Below are positions 1 to 8,635 of a DNA stretch of 64,000 bases, one piece after another. A program made the translations under genes and the position numbers. Each line of letters begins with the position of its first letter. Position 1 is the stretch's first letter. Source of the DNA: Poriferisodalis sp965203655 (lineage in GTDB: Bacteria; Actinomycetota; Acidimicrobiia; Acidimicrobiales; Poriferisodalaceae); assembly GCF_965203655.1 (NCBI RefSeq), contig NZ_CBDBDD010000009.1, forward strand, positions 682,001-746,000, given 5' to 3'. The notes beneath the pieces were generated by a model. It saw only the letters and a program-made list of their open reading frames with translations. It searched no databases and was not told where the DNA came from.

Positions 1-1
1 C

Positions 2-583
2 CATAACGTCGACCGGGTGGGCGATCGCAAAGTCGACTCGGCCAAGAAGACGCTCACGTCGATCAATCCCGACATCGACGTGGTGACGTACGACACCAGG
101 CTTGGCGCCGACAACGTGCTCGACATCCTGTCCGGATGGGATGTCGTCGTGGACGGTGCCGACAACTTCCCGAGCCGGTACTTGCTCAACGATGCATCGG
201 TGAAGCTGGGCATCCCGGTCGTGCACGGCTCGATCTTCCGCTTCGAGGGACAGGTCACTGTTTTTGATCCACTCAACGGTCCGACCTACCGCGACTACCT
301 GCCCGAGCCCCCACCCGCTGAGCTCGCCCCGTCGTGCGCCGAGGCCGGCGTGCTGGGGGTGCTTCCGGGAATCGTCGGTTCGATCCAGGCGCTCGAGACG
401 ATCAAGCTGATCCTGGGCATCGGCGATTCGCTGTCGGGTCGCATCATCGCGTTCGACTCGCTCGAGATGACCTTCCGCGAGTTCCGGCTGCGGCCCGACC
501 CCGCCAATGAGGTGACCTACGACAACCGCGAGCGCATCGGAGTCGCCGAGCTCGACGGGCTCTGCAGCCCCACCCTGAACTGA
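2..583 (+). CDS. MoeB/ThiF-family sulfur-carrier adenylyltransferase (5' partial)
   Basis: The reading frame is already open at the left edge (HNVDRVGDRKVDSA is in frame before the first GTG at 17), so the N-terminus with the ATP-binding loop lies outside the window. What remains is the second half of an E1-like enzyme that adenylates the C-terminus of a ubiquitin-like sulfur carrier (MoaD, ThiS or CysO type). Visible motifs are VDGADNFPSRYLLNDA and APSCAEAGVLGVLPGIVG followed by the IQALETIKLILG helix. The C-terminus ends at CSPTLN. There is no rhodanese domain, and the CxxC zinc ligands usual in MoeB are not visible. The family is clear; the exact carrier partner is not. Confidence 0.85.
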   Translation, partial: HNVDRVGDRKVDSAKKTLTSINPDIDVVTYDTRLGADNVLDILSGWDVVVDGADNFPSRYLLNDASVKLGIPVVHGSIFRFEGQVTVFDPLNGPTYRDYLPEPPPAELAPSCAEAGVLGVLPGIVGSIQALETIKLILGIGDSLSGRIIAFDSLEMTFREFRLRPDPANEVTYDNRERIGVAELDGLCSPTLN

Positions 584-632
584 GCCCGCCAACAGCGCCG
601 GCCGCGACGACAGAGGGGCTGGGGGCCACAGG

Positions 633-638
633 TACGCT
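633..638 (+). promoter_or_regulatory. -10 hexamer TACGCT, leaderless-type
   Basis: TACGCT ends 8 bases before the ATG at 647. No Shine-Dalgarno precedes that start, which suggests a leaderless transcript. Inference from spacing only. Confidence 0.5.
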
Positions 639-646
639 GCCCAGTC

Positions 647-2014
647 ATGGCCCAAAAGCGCTTCGTCGTGATTGGCGGTGGCCCGGCGGGTCACTCGGCA
701 GCCACCTACGCGGCGCGCTACGGCGCGGAGGTGACGCTCATCGAGCGTGACATCGTCGGCGGGTCCGCCCATCTTCGTGACTGCGTGCCCTCCAAGACCA
801 TGATCGCCACGGGCTCTGCGCTCAGCTTCGCCGGGCACCTGGACGAACTGGGCCTAGCCAACGTGTCCACCTCCGTCGACACCCCGCACCTGCGCCAGCG
901 CATCGGCGACATCGAGGATCGGCTGGCCGATGTCGCCCGGCAGATGCTGGTCAGCCAAGGCGTTCAGATCCTCAAGGGCACGGGCCGGCTGCTCGGGCCG
1001 AACGAGGTCTGTGCCGACACCCCCGATGGGGCAATCGAACTGTCCGCTGATGTGATCGTGCTGTCGACCGGCAGCCGCCCCCGCATTCCGGACTGGGCGC
1101 CGATCGACGGCGAGCGCATTCTCACGACCCGTGACGCCTACCCGCCCGCAGAGCTGCCGGCACACCTGGTGGTGGTGGGCTCCGGGGTGACGGGCGTGGA
1201 GTTCGTGCACATGTTCACCTCGCTGGGTTCGAAGGTCACCTTGATCGTGAGCCGCCAGCAGGTGCTGCCGCACAAGGACCCCGAAGCCGCGGCGGTGCTC
1301 GAGCAGACGTTCGGCGATCTTGGCGTCGACATGCTCAAGGGAGCGCGTGCGACGAGCATCGAGCGGCACGGAGACGAAGTCGAGGTGGTCTGCAGCGACG
1401 GTCGGACCGTGCGCGCATCGCACGCCCTGCTCGCCATCGGTTCGATACCCAACAGCGACGGGCTGGGCCTGGACAACACCGATGTCCATGTCGACGGTGA
1501 GGGGTTCGTGCAGGTCGATCACAACCTGTGCTCGTCGGTGCCGAGCATCTACGCAGCCGGCGACCTGTCGGGCAAGCTGCCGCTCTCGTCGGTGGCGGCC
1601 ATGCAAGGGCGCAAGATCGTCGAGCACGCGATGGGTTTGCACGAGACTCGCCCGCACCGACATCTCGACTATGACAAGGCCGCCTCAGCCATCTTCACCG
1701 AGCCTGAGATCGCCGATGTCGGCCTCGCCGAAGCCGAGGCGTTCGCGACGGGGCGCAAGATCCGCGTCACCAAGGTGCCCTTCGGCGCGAACGCCAAGGC
1801 ACTGATCGAGGAGAACCCCCGGGGCTTCGTGAAGATTGTCTCGGATCCGCTGACCGGTCAGGTGCTGGGCGGCTCCATCGTGGGCCGCCACGCCGCCGAG
1901 CTGATCTCGGTGGTGGCTCTTGCCGTCAGCGCGAATCTGCGAGTCCAGGACATCGCCGAGAGCTTGTTCGTGTACCCGTCGTTGAGCGAGGCCCTCTCCG
2001 AGGCAGCTGAGTGA
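647..2014 (+). CDS. LpdA-like NAD(P)H quinone reductase / pyridine nucleotide-disulfide oxidoreductase family flavoprotein
   Basis: 455 aa. An FAD-binding GGGPAG is at residues 10-15, a second Rossmann motif (VVGSGVTGVEF) is near residue 180, and the FAD ribityl motif IYAAGDLSG is near 305, followed by a C-terminal dimerisation domain. At the redox site the sequence reads GGSAHLRDCVPSK. The first Cys of the normal CxxxxC disulfide is Ala41 and only Cys46 remains, so it cannot work as a classical dihydrolipoamide dehydrogenase. This matches the mycobacterial LpdA (Rv3303c) type, which reduces quinones. The C-terminus YPSLSE also departs from the usual HPT motif. The next gene overlaps its stop by 4 bases, so the two are probably cotranscribed. 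Confidence 0.85.
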   Translation: MAQKRFVVIGGGPAGHSAATYAARYGAEVTLIERDIVGGSAHLRDCVPSKTMIATGSALSFAGHLDELGLANVSTSVDTPHLRQRIGDIEDRLADVARQMLVSQGVQILKGTGRLLGPNEVCADTPDGAIELSADVIVLSTGSRPRIPDWAPIDGERILTTRDAYPPAELPAHLVVVGSGVTGVEFVHMFTSLGSKVTLIVSRQQVLPHKDPEAAAVLEQTFGDLGVDMLKGARATSIERHGDEVEVVCSDGRTVRASHALLAIGSIPNSDGLGLDNTDVHVDGEGFVQVDHNLCSSVPSIYAAGDLSGKLPLSSVAAMQGRKIVEHAMGLHETRPHRHLDYDKAASAIFTEPEIADVGLAEAEAFATGRKIRVTKVPFGANAKALIEENPRGFVKIVSDPLTGQVLGGSIVGRHAAELISVVALAVSANLRVQDIAESLFVYPSLSEALSEAAE

Positions 2015-3615
2015 GTCAGCGCAGCTGGCGGACTCGCCTCATTCTTGTCTCGCTAGCGGTGCTGACCTTCGTCGGGGCGGCGGCGACCGGCGTGTCGGCG
2101 TACGTGCTGGTGCAGCTCGGGCGGATCGAACGACACGAGCTGGCCGGTGTCCTGACGTCGGCACCGCAGCGGCCAGTGACCGCAGCGGACGTTCTGTTCG
2201 ACCAGCCGATCACCATGGCAGCAGTCTCCGACAGCTCGGCGGGTGCGGGCGGCGCTGGCAGTGATGGGTTGGACCGGCCGGGCGACGGCGTCGCGCCGGT
2301 CCCACCCGCCGATGTCGCCTCGGATCTGGCACGCGCAGCGGACGCACCCGATGGCGAACCGGCGCTGCCGGGGGGCCCAGCCGGCGAGAACTACTTGCTC
2401 GTCGGCACCGACAGCACCCTGGGCCTCGCTTCCGACGATCCGCTGCGCGCCGGCCACTCCGACGACAACCGGCTGGCGGACGTGATCATGGTGATCCGCC
2501 TGCGCGATGACGGCACCGCGGCGATGATGTCCATCCCGCGGGATCTGGCGGCAGAGATAGCCGGCACGAGCGAAATCGCCGGTGACGGCGTCATCGCCAA
2601 GATCAACAGCGCCTACAACCGCGATCGCACCACGGCGGGACGCGCGGCCCGCCTGATCGACACCGTCGAGGAGAACCTCGACATCACCCTGCAGCACTTC
2701 GTGGAGGTGGACTTCCAAGCGTTCCTGCGCATGGTGGATGCAATCGGCGGCGTCACGATGACCTTTGACCGGCCTTTGCGTGACCAGCCGAAGGAGAACG
2801 CAACCGATCCGACGGACAGCCGGAGCGGGTTCTTCACCAGCGCGGGCACCCATCTCCTCGACGGCAGGCAGGCGCTTGCGTACGTTCGCAGCCGCCATCT
2901 CGAAGAGCAGCTGGCTGACGGCACCTGGCAGCAGCACGGCGCCTGGAATGATCTCGCCCGCGCCGACCGCCAGCGTCAGTTCATGCGCACCGCCGCCTCG
3001 CAGGTCTCGCCCGCGTTGGGGGCCAATCCGATCAACCTGCTCGCCGTGCTGGACATCGCGGCCGACCACCTGTCCACGTCCGACACGCTGAGCATCACCA
3101 ACGACGGCCGCAGGCTTGCGGAGAGATTTGCTGACGTCGATGTCGGCACCGATGTCGAGGACTACAAGCTGAAGGTGGTCGACGTTCATGATCCGGTGCG
3201 CTGGTCGCTCGGGCTCGATCCGCAGCGCGCCGAGCACAACCAGCGCGTGCTGGACGTGTTCCGGGGCATCGGCTGGGATGACATCGTCGAGGCGCGCGTA
3301 CGGGTCCAGGTCACCGGCACCCAGCGCCACCGGATCGCCGCCGAGCTGAGCGAGATCGGCTTCGTCGCGGAGGCTGCAGAGTCGTTGCCGCCCGGTGTCG
3401 AGGCGCCTCCCGGGAGCACCGTCATCTATCTGAACCCAGGTGGCCGCCTCCCCGCAGGACTGCTCGCCAGCCACCTGGTGCCTGTGCCAGAATTCGCCGG
3501 CCATGACGACCTCGACACCACCACGGTGATCCTGCACGTCGGCGGAGATCCGCCTCGCATCGATCCCGGCTACCGCAGAGTCGACGTCCCGTCCGCAGCC
3601 GAACTCGCGCCATGA
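2011..3615 (+). CDS. LytR-CpsA-Psr (LCP) family cell-wall glycopolymer ligase
   Basis: 534 aa. LCP proteins transfer polyprenyl-linked glycopolymers onto peptidoglycan outside the membrane. An N-terminal membrane anchor lies at about residues 10-32. The LCP domain (about 125-350) contains DNRLADVIMVIRL, MSIPRDL and the LDGRQALAYVRSRH motif, with the Arg and Asp residues that bind the polyprenyl pyrophosphate. A LytR_C-type domain (about 420-510) follows. A Gly/Ala/Asp-rich linker separates anchor and enzyme. The GTG start overlaps the preceding TGA by 4 bases, and its own stop overlaps the next ATG, so it lies in one operon with UDP-glucose dehydrogenase. Confidence 0.9.
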   Translation: MSQRSWRTRLILVSLAVLTFVGAAATGVSAYVLVQLGRIERHELAGVLTSAPQRPVTAADVLFDQPITMAAVSDSSAGAGGAGSDGLDRPGDGVAPVPPADVASDLARAADAPDGEPALPGGPAGENYLLVGTDSTLGLASDDPLRAGHSDDNRLADVIMVIRLRDDGTAAMMSIPRDLAAEIAGTSEIAGDGVIAKINSAYNRDRTTAGRAARLIDTVEENLDITLQHFVEVDFQAFLRMVDAIGGVTMTFDRPLRDQPKENATDPTDSRSGFFTSAGTHLLDGRQALAYVRSRHLEEQLADGTWQQHGAWNDLARADRQRQFMRTAASQVSPALGANPINLLAVLDIAADHLSTSDTLSITNDGRRLAERFADVDVGTDVEDYKLKVVDVHDPVRWSLGLDPQRAEHNQRVLDVFRGIGWDDIVEARVRVQVTGTQRHRIAAELSEIGFVAEAAESLPPGVEAPPGSTVIYLNPGGRLPAGLLASHLVPVPEFAGHDDLDTTTVILHVGGDPPRIDPGYRRVDVPSAAELAP

Positions 3616-4976
3616 CCAGCGCTGCGGGCGGACATCGAATCCTCGTCGTCGGCGCCGGGTATGTCGGGCTGACCACCGCCGCGTGCTTCGCCCACCTCGG
3701 CCACGACGTCATCTGCGCTGACATCGACCGGGCGAAGGTGGCGTCGCTGTCTGCCGGCGTCGTGCAGATTCGCGAGGACGATCTCGAACGGCTGGTGAGC
3801 GAGGGCATTGCACAGCGGCGGCTGAGGTTCGTGATCTCGGCGGCTGCGGTCGCAGCGACCTGCGACTTCGTGTTCCTGTGCGTGCCGACTCCCCTGCGCG
3901 CCGATGGCGAGACCGAGTTGAGCTATCTCATGTCGGCGCTCGATTCGGTGGCGACCAACTTGCGGCCTGGCGCCGTGGTCGTCACCAAGTCCACGGTGCC
4001 CGTCGGCACTGCACCCAAGATCGGCGCGGCGCTGGGACGCACCGATGTGGCGCTGGCGTCGAATCCGGAGTTCCTGCGGGAAGGTTCGGCGGTAGCTGAT
4101 TTTCTGGCACCGGACCGGATCGTCATCGGTGCCGAGGATCACGCGGTCGCGCGGCGAGTCGCGGCGCTCTACAAGAGCGTCGACGCACCGCTGATCCTGT
4201 GCGATCCCACCTCGGCCGAGACGGTCAAGTACGCGGCAAATGCGTTCCTGGCCGCCAAGGTCTCGTTCGTGAACGCGCTGGCCGCGGTGTGCGAGGCCGT
4301 CGACGCAGATGTCGACTCGGTGCTTGAGGGCGTGGGCACCGACCATCGCATCGGCTCGGCATACCTGCAGCCTGGTCCCGGCTGGGGAGGCTCGTGCTTG
4401 CCCAAAGACACCCGGGCACTGGTGGGGGTCGCGAGCGACGCTGGCTATGTGTTCGACCTGCTCGAGGGCGTCATCGCGGTGAACGAGCAGCAGCTCGACC
4501 GGGTGGTGGCCAAGGTCGCGCGCGCCGCGCATGGAGGCACCAGCAGCGAGCGGGTCGAATCGGCGAGCGAAGAGCTGGATCTGGACGGCATCGCGGTGGC
4601 CCTGCTGGGACTCACCTTCAAGGCCGGCACCGATGACCTGCGCGGCTCTCCCGCGATCAGGGTGGCCGAGCGGCTGCGCGATGGCGGTGCGCACCTCGTG
4701 GCGTACGACCCCGCGCTGGGCGGCAACCTCGACGAGCGTCCTGATCTTGAAGCCCAGCTTCCCGACGGCCTCCTTCTCAGCAACTCCGCGCTCGAGGCCG
4801 TGCGAGGCACCCATGTTGCCGTCGTGCTTACCGAGTGGCCCGAGTTCGGCGCCCTCGACTGGGCGCGAGCTGCCGGCGAGATGGCGACCGCTCGGATCGT
4901 CGACGCCCGCAACATGCTCGACCCCGACAAGCTGCGAGCAGCTGGATTCTTCTACGAGGGGCTCGGCCGGCGCTGA
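3612..4976 (+). CDS. UDP-glucose 6-dehydrogenase family protein
   Basis: 454 aa. Oxidises a UDP-sugar (most likely UDP-glucose to UDP-glucuronate) with two NAD+ for surface polysaccharide synthesis. The N-terminal Rossmann motif is VVGAGYVGLTTAACF. The substrate region has SNPEFLREGSA, the catalytic Cys262 lies in GPGWGGSCLPKDTRAL, and the C-terminal NAD-domain motif is LLGLTFKAGTDDLRGSPA. Length is normal for the family. ATG overlaps the TGA of the LCP gene. UDP-ManNAc dehydrogenases share this fold, but the GGSCLPKD context and short form favour UDP-glucose. Confidence 0.88.
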   Translation: MTSAAGGHRILVVGAGYVGLTTAACFAHLGHDVICADIDRAKVASLSAGVVQIREDDLERLVSEGIAQRRLRFVISAAAVAATCDFVFLCVPTPLRADGETELSYLMSALDSVATNLRPGAVVVTKSTVPVGTAPKIGAALGRTDVALASNPEFLREGSAVADFLAPDRIVIGAEDHAVARRVAALYKSVDAPLILCDPTSAETVKYAANAFLAAKVSFVNALAAVCEAVDADVDSVLEGVGTDHRIGSAYLQPGPGWGGSCLPKDTRALVGVASDAGYVFDLLEGVIAVNEQQLDRVVAKVARAAHGGTSSERVESASEELDLDGIAVALLGLTFKAGTDDLRGSPAIRVAERLRDGGAHLVAYDPALGGNLDERPDLEAQLPDGLLLSNSALEAVRGTHVAVVLTEWPEFGALDWARAAGEMATARIVDARNMLDPDKLRAAGFFYEGLGRR

Positions 4977-5014
4977 GCGCTGGCGCATCGGACCCAGCCG
5001 GCGCTGCGCGCCGG

Positions 5015-5020
5015 TAGCTT
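5015..5020 (+). promoter_or_regulatory. -10 hexamer TAGCTT
   Basis: TANNNT hexamer 10 bases before the ATG at 5031, giving a very short or absent leader. Spacing-based inference. Confidence 0.35.
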
Positions 5021-5030
5021 GTCGGCCCGT

Positions 5031-5879
5031 ATGGCGAGATCAGCCGCAGCCAAGAAGGTTGCCAAAGCTGCGAGCGCGGGCGGAGCCGGCAAGGGCTTCG
5101 GGGCGCGGCGAAATCTCCTGTTTCCCGCGGCGATGCTGCTCGTCGTCGCCCTGGGCGTCGTGCTGATCCTGTTTGCACGCTCCGAGCGGGCATCCAACGC
5201 TCCGGCAGGCCCGCCACGGCTCGGCGATCACTGGCATTCGCTCTATGCGATCTACGACTGTGACGACTTCATTGTCGACGTCTACCCCAACGATGTCGAC
5301 GACCAGTCCGGCATCCACACCCACGGCGACGGGCTGATCCACATCCATCCGTTCCACACCGGTGTCACGGGCCAGTTCGCCACCGTCGGGGCGTTCATGC
5401 GTGAGATCGAGGTCCAATTCGACGATTCGAAGATCGAGCTGCCCGATGGCACGGTCCTCGACGAGTCGGGCGACGGCTGCGCCTCGCCGGATCCCAGCAG
5501 CGACGATCCCGCTATCGCCGAGCCGGGTGCGGAGCTGCGGGTCATGCGCTGGGAAACGCTGCAGGCCGAGAAGGCGCTGGCGTTCACCGACAACCTGCGA
5601 GATGTGCGCTTCCTGGGGGACGGCCAGATCTTCGTGTTCGCGTTCGTCCATCCCAGCGTCGACAACGCCGACGTGCCGCGACCCAGCGATGCGTTCCTGC
5701 GCTCGTACCTGAATCTGCCGCCGGAGGATCAGCCCCTCATCGACGATGTGCAGCTCGAGGAGGGGCCGGTATTGGGCGGTCCCGATGAGAACGAGCCGGC
5801 GCCTGCCGACCTCCCGGTGACCTCCGAGCCGGCCGAGGGCGAGTCCGGGTCCGGCGACGAGACTGACTCGGGAGCCTGA
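5031..5879 (+). CDS. Conserved-looking membrane-anchored extracytoplasmic protein, function unknown
   Basis: 282 aa from ATG 5031; a TTG at 5019 would add four residues, but the -10-like hexamer lies over that region. A basic Ala/Lys-rich N-terminus precedes one membrane segment (LLFPAAMLLVVALGVVLILF, about residues 31-50). The rest should lie outside the membrane. The outer domain starts with DHWHSLYAIYDCDDF and contains a His-rich stretch, GIHTHGDGLIHIHPF, that could bind metal. The C-terminal 40 residues are acidic and proline-rich. It sits between UDP-glucose dehydrogenase and the mannose guanylyltransferase, so an envelope role is likely. I do not recognise a named domain. Confidence 0.75.
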   Translation: MARSAAAKKVAKAASAGGAGKGFGARRNLLFPAAMLLVVALGVVLILFARSERASNAPAGPPRLGDHWHSLYAIYDCDDFIVDVYPNDVDDQSGIHTHGDGLIHIHPFHTGVTGQFATVGAFMREIEVQFDDSKIELPDGTVLDESGDGCASPDPSSDDPAIAEPGAELRVMRWETLQAEKALAFTDNLRDVRFLGDGQIFVFAFVHPSVDNADVPRPSDAFLRSYLNLPPEDQPLIDDVQLEEGPVLGGPDENEPAPADLPVTSEPAEGESGSGDETDSGA

Positions 5880-5903
5880 GGGCCGGCCCGGGGCGCCTCC
5901 ACC

Positions 5904-6935
5904 ATGAAGGCGATCTTGCTGCTGGGCGGCTTCGGCACCCGGCTGCGCCCGCTGACCGACGACATCCCCAAGCAGATGCTGCCGGTGTGCGGGCGCCCGA
6001 TGATCGAGTGGGTCTGCGAGCACCTTGCACGTCACGGCGTGTCCGAGGTGGTGCTGTCGCTGGGCTACCGAGCCGATGCGTTCACCGGCGCCTACCGGCG
6101 GGGCCGCATCGGGCCGCTCGATTACGAGGTGGCAGTCGAGCCGGAACCTCGTGGCACTGCGGGGGCCGTGCGGTTTGCTGCGGAGGCCACGGGCATCGAC
6201 GGATCATTCCTGGTGCTGAATGGCGATGTGCTGACCGATCTCGACATCGGGGCGTTGGTGAGATTCCATGCGGAGTCCGGCGCCGAGGCCACGATCGCAC
6301 TCCAGCCGGTTGCAGACCCGACGCCCTTCGGCCTCGTGGTTGCCGACGAATCGGGCCGAGTGCTGTCGTTCTCGGAGAAGCCCGATCCCGATGCGATGCT
6401 TCCAGGCGGACCGCGCAGCGAATGGCCCACGATCAGCGCAGGCACGTACGTGCTGACGCCTGCCGTGGTGGATCGCATCGCTCCAGATCGTGCAGTCTCG
6501 ATCGAGCGAGAGGTCTTCTCCCACATCGCCGCGGACGGGAGGCTGGCGGCGCTGGTCTCAGACTCCTACTGGCTCGATACAGGCACCCCGCAGCAGTACC
6601 TGACGGCCAATATCGACATCCTCGAGGGCCGTCGAGCGGCCGTCAAGGTGACGGACAGCGCCACCGAACTCTCCGCCGGCGTCCATTCAGACGCTCGCAT
6701 CCGGACTTCGGTCATCGGCAGCGGGTGTGTGATCGGGTCTGATGCCGTCGTACAGCGATCCGTGCTGGGGGGGGGCTGCCGCATCGAACCGGGAGCGGTC
6801 GTGTGCGATTCGGTGCTCGGCTCGGACGTCACGGTCGGGGCGGCGGCGATGCTCACCGAGTGCTCGGTGGTCGGCGCCGGTCAGCATGTGGCTCCGGGCG
6901 CGCGCCTGCGTGCCATGCGCCAACCGGCCGCCTGA
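5904..6935 (+). CDS. Mannose-1-phosphate guanylyltransferase-type nucleotidyltransferase
   Basis: 343 aa. The N-terminal nucleotidyltransferase domain carries the signature LLLGGFGTRLRPLTDDIPKQ and VLNGDVLTDLDI with the metal-binding Asp. The C-terminal third (about 250-335) is a left-handed beta-helix of hexapeptide repeats (IRTSVIGSGCVIGSDAVV, SVLGGGCRIEPGAVV, SVLGSDVTVGAAAML). This architecture matches actinobacterial GDP-mannose pyrophosphorylases (the Rv3264c type), which make GDP-mannose from GTP and mannose-1-P. Phosphomannomutase and PMI-like genes are also in this window, which supports mannose as the sugar, but glucose-1-P specificity cannot be excluded from sequence. Confidence 0.82.
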   Translation: MKAILLLGGFGTRLRPLTDDIPKQMLPVCGRPMIEWVCEHLARHGVSEVVLSLGYRADAFTGAYRRGRIGPLDYEVAVEPEPRGTAGAVRFAAEATGIDGSFLVLNGDVLTDLDIGALVRFHAESGAEATIALQPVADPTPFGLVVADESGRVLSFSEKPDPDAMLPGGPRSEWPTISAGTYVLTPAVVDRIAPDRAVSIEREVFSHIAADGRLAALVSDSYWLDTGTPQQYLTANIDILEGRRAAVKVTDSATELSAGVHSDARIRTSVIGSGCVIGSDAVVQRSVLGGGCRIEPGAVVCDSVLGSDVTVGAAAMLTECSVVGAGQHVAPGARLRAMRQPAA

Positions 6936-6945
6936 GCGTGAGGCG
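6929..6945. terminator. Short hairpin in the convergent gap between the guanylyltransferase and cofE
   Basis: CGCCT at 6929-6933 pairs with AGGCG at 6941-6945 around a 7-base loop. It covers the 10-base convergent gap and both gene ends. There is no U-tract, so it is only a candidate bidirectional terminator. Confidence 0.3.
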
Positions 6946-7656
6946 CTAGCGGAAGAGGTCCTCCGCGGGGTCGCGGATGATCTCCGAGCGCACCGAGGCT
7001 CGCCGCAGCCAGCTCGCGTCCAAGCCCCGCACGATGGCGACCGGCACGCCCCGTGCTTTGCCGCACACCAGGTCGGCCGCCGAGGCGATCTCGTCCGCGA
7101 TGCACACCTCGGTCACCATCAGCTCACGGCCGAGCGCATCTTCGGTGCCCTTCAGATCGACCACCGCTGCGACGCCAGCGCACCCGATGGCCACGTCGGT
7201 GACGCCGCGCCGCCACGGCCGGCCGAAGGTGTCGGAGATGATCACCCCGACGGTGCGTCCCGACAGCGCCCGGATGCGGTCGCGGATCTTGTTGGCGGAG
7301 CGGTCGCTGTCGTCGGGCAGCAGTGCTGCATGACCCCGCTCGACATTGGAGAGGTCAATGCCCGCGTTCGCGCAGATGAACCCGTGCTTGGTCTCGCTGA
7401 TGATGAGGTCGCCGCGGCGGCGCAGGATGCGGACCGACTCCCGCTCGACGAGGGGCTTGTGCGACAGCGGGTCGTCTGGGTCGATCTGTTCCATGGCGCC
7501 CTCGGCCTTGGAGACGATCTTCTGGGTCACCACCAGCACGTCGCCATCTTGCAGACCGGCAGGTGACGCCTCGCAGGCACTCCAGACGACGGCGCCGAGA
7601 TCGTCGCCGTGGGCGATCTCGCCGATGCCCTCCACGGGAAGCAGTTCGACAGTCAT
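6946..7656 (-). CDS. cofE: Coenzyme F420-0:L-glutamate ligase
   Basis: 236 aa. Adds L-glutamate to the lactate (or phosphoenolpyruvyl-derived) side chain of F420-0 using GTP. Family motifs are DGDVLVVTQKIVSKAEG near residue 40, ETKHGFICANAGIDLSN near 110, and VIISDTFGRPWRRGVTDVAIG near 155. It is the ligase domain alone, without the C-terminal nitroreductase-like domain of mycobacterial FbiB. It lies 16 bases downstream of fbiA on the same strand, so the two F420 genes form one operon. F420-using enzymes such as the Ddn-like protein at 53451 fit this. Confidence 0.93.
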   Translation of the reverse strand: MTVELLPVEGIGEIAHGDDLGAVVWSACEASPAGLQDGDVLVVTQKIVSKAEGAMEQIDPDDPLSHKPLVERESVRILRRRGDLIISETKHGFICANAGIDLSNVERGHAALLPDDSDRSANKIRDRIRALSGRTVGVIISDTFGRPWRRGVTDVAIGCAGVAAVVDLKGTEDALGRELMVTEVCIADEIASAADLVCGKARGVPVAIVRGLDASWLRRASVRSEIIRDPAEDLFR

Positions 7657-7672
7657 GCGGTGCTCGTTTCTG

Positions 7673-8635
7673 TCAGGGTCCGTTCACGGCTTCGAGCGTC
7701 GTACGAGCCAGCGCGGCGGCCCGCTCTGGGCTGCTCATGATGGAGTCGGTGACCACGGGTGTCATCCCAGCAGCGGCCACGGCCGGAGCGAGGTCACGAT
7801 CAGCATTGTCGATCACCAATGTGCTGGCGAATCCGACATACAGCCGCGCGATTCCGACGACGCTGGGCTCGTGGCCCAGCTCGCGCATCATCGCCCCGGC
7901 TGGTCCCTTGATTGATGTGCCGCCCACGATCGGCGACACGGCGACGGCGCTGTCGCGACGGCGGGCCAGCGTCTCGCGCACTTCCGGCACATCGACGACC
8001 GGTCCGATCGAGACGAACGGATTGGACGGCGCAATCACGACGACATCTGCGGTGCTCAGCGCGTCGAGCACACCGGGTGCCGGCTGAGCAGCGTCGATGC
8101 CTGCGAATCGGACAGCGCGCACCGCGATGCCGTGACGCTGTGCGACGAAGTAGTCCTGGAAGTCGATCTCGGGAGCGTCCGTGGGCTCCGCAGGAGTGAT
8201 GCGAGTCTGGATCGGATGGTCGCTGACCGGCAGCAGCCTCAGCTCGAGCCCGAAGCTGGCGGCAATCTCGCCGGTCACCTCCGACAGCGTCGCACCCTCG
8301 CTGCGGCGCTGGGTGCGGAATAGGTGCAGCGCCAGGTCCAGATCGCCGAGCTGGAACCAGTCCTGCCCGCCGAGCCGCCCGAGTTCGGTGAGCACCCGCC
8401 AGGTCTCCCCGGCTCGCCCCCAGCCGGTCTCGGTGTTGATCTGTTCGGCGAGCGTGTAGGTCACCGTGTCGAGGTCGGGGCTGATGTGCAGGCCGTGCAG
8501 CGTGAAGTCGTCGCCCACATTCACAATCGCGGTCACATCTGCGGCGCGATGCACACGCAGCAGGCCGCGCAGGAACCGGGCCGCTCCGACGCCGCCGGCC
8601 AGCACCGCAACGGTTCCGGAGCTGGCGGCGTTCAT
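7673..8635 (-). CDS. fbiA: 2-phospho-L-lactate / phosphoenolpyruvyl transferase of F420 synthesis
   Basis: 320 aa from the ATG whose first base is 8635. A longer open frame exists upstream but would overlap the CWB2 gene. The N-terminus TVAVLAGGVGAARFLRGL and the NVGDDFTLHGLHISPDLDTV stretch are the CofD/FbiA signature; IAPSNPFVSIGPVV and SPIVGGTSIKGPAG lie in the second half. The enzyme joins the guanosine-diphospho-activated three-carbon unit to Fo, giving F420-0 or its dehydro form. The start codon overlaps the TGA of the upstream CWB2 gene (ATGA), so translation is probably coupled to a cell-wall protein. cofE follows. Confidence 0.93.
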   Translation of the reverse strand: MNAASSGTVAVLAGGVGAARFLRGLLRVHRAADVTAIVNVGDDFTLHGLHISPDLDTVTYTLAEQINTETGWGRAGETWRVLTELGRLGGQDWFQLGDLDLALHLFRTQRRSEGATLSEVTGEIAASFGLELRLLPVSDHPIQTRITPAEPTDAPEIDFQDYFVAQRHGIAVRAVRFAGIDAAQPAPGVLDALSTADVVVIAPSNPFVSIGPVVDVPEVRETLARRRDSAVAVSPIVGGTSIKGPAGAMMRELGHEPSVVGIARLYVGFASTLVIDNADRDLAPAVAAAGMTPVVTDSIMSSPERAAALARTTLEAVNGP

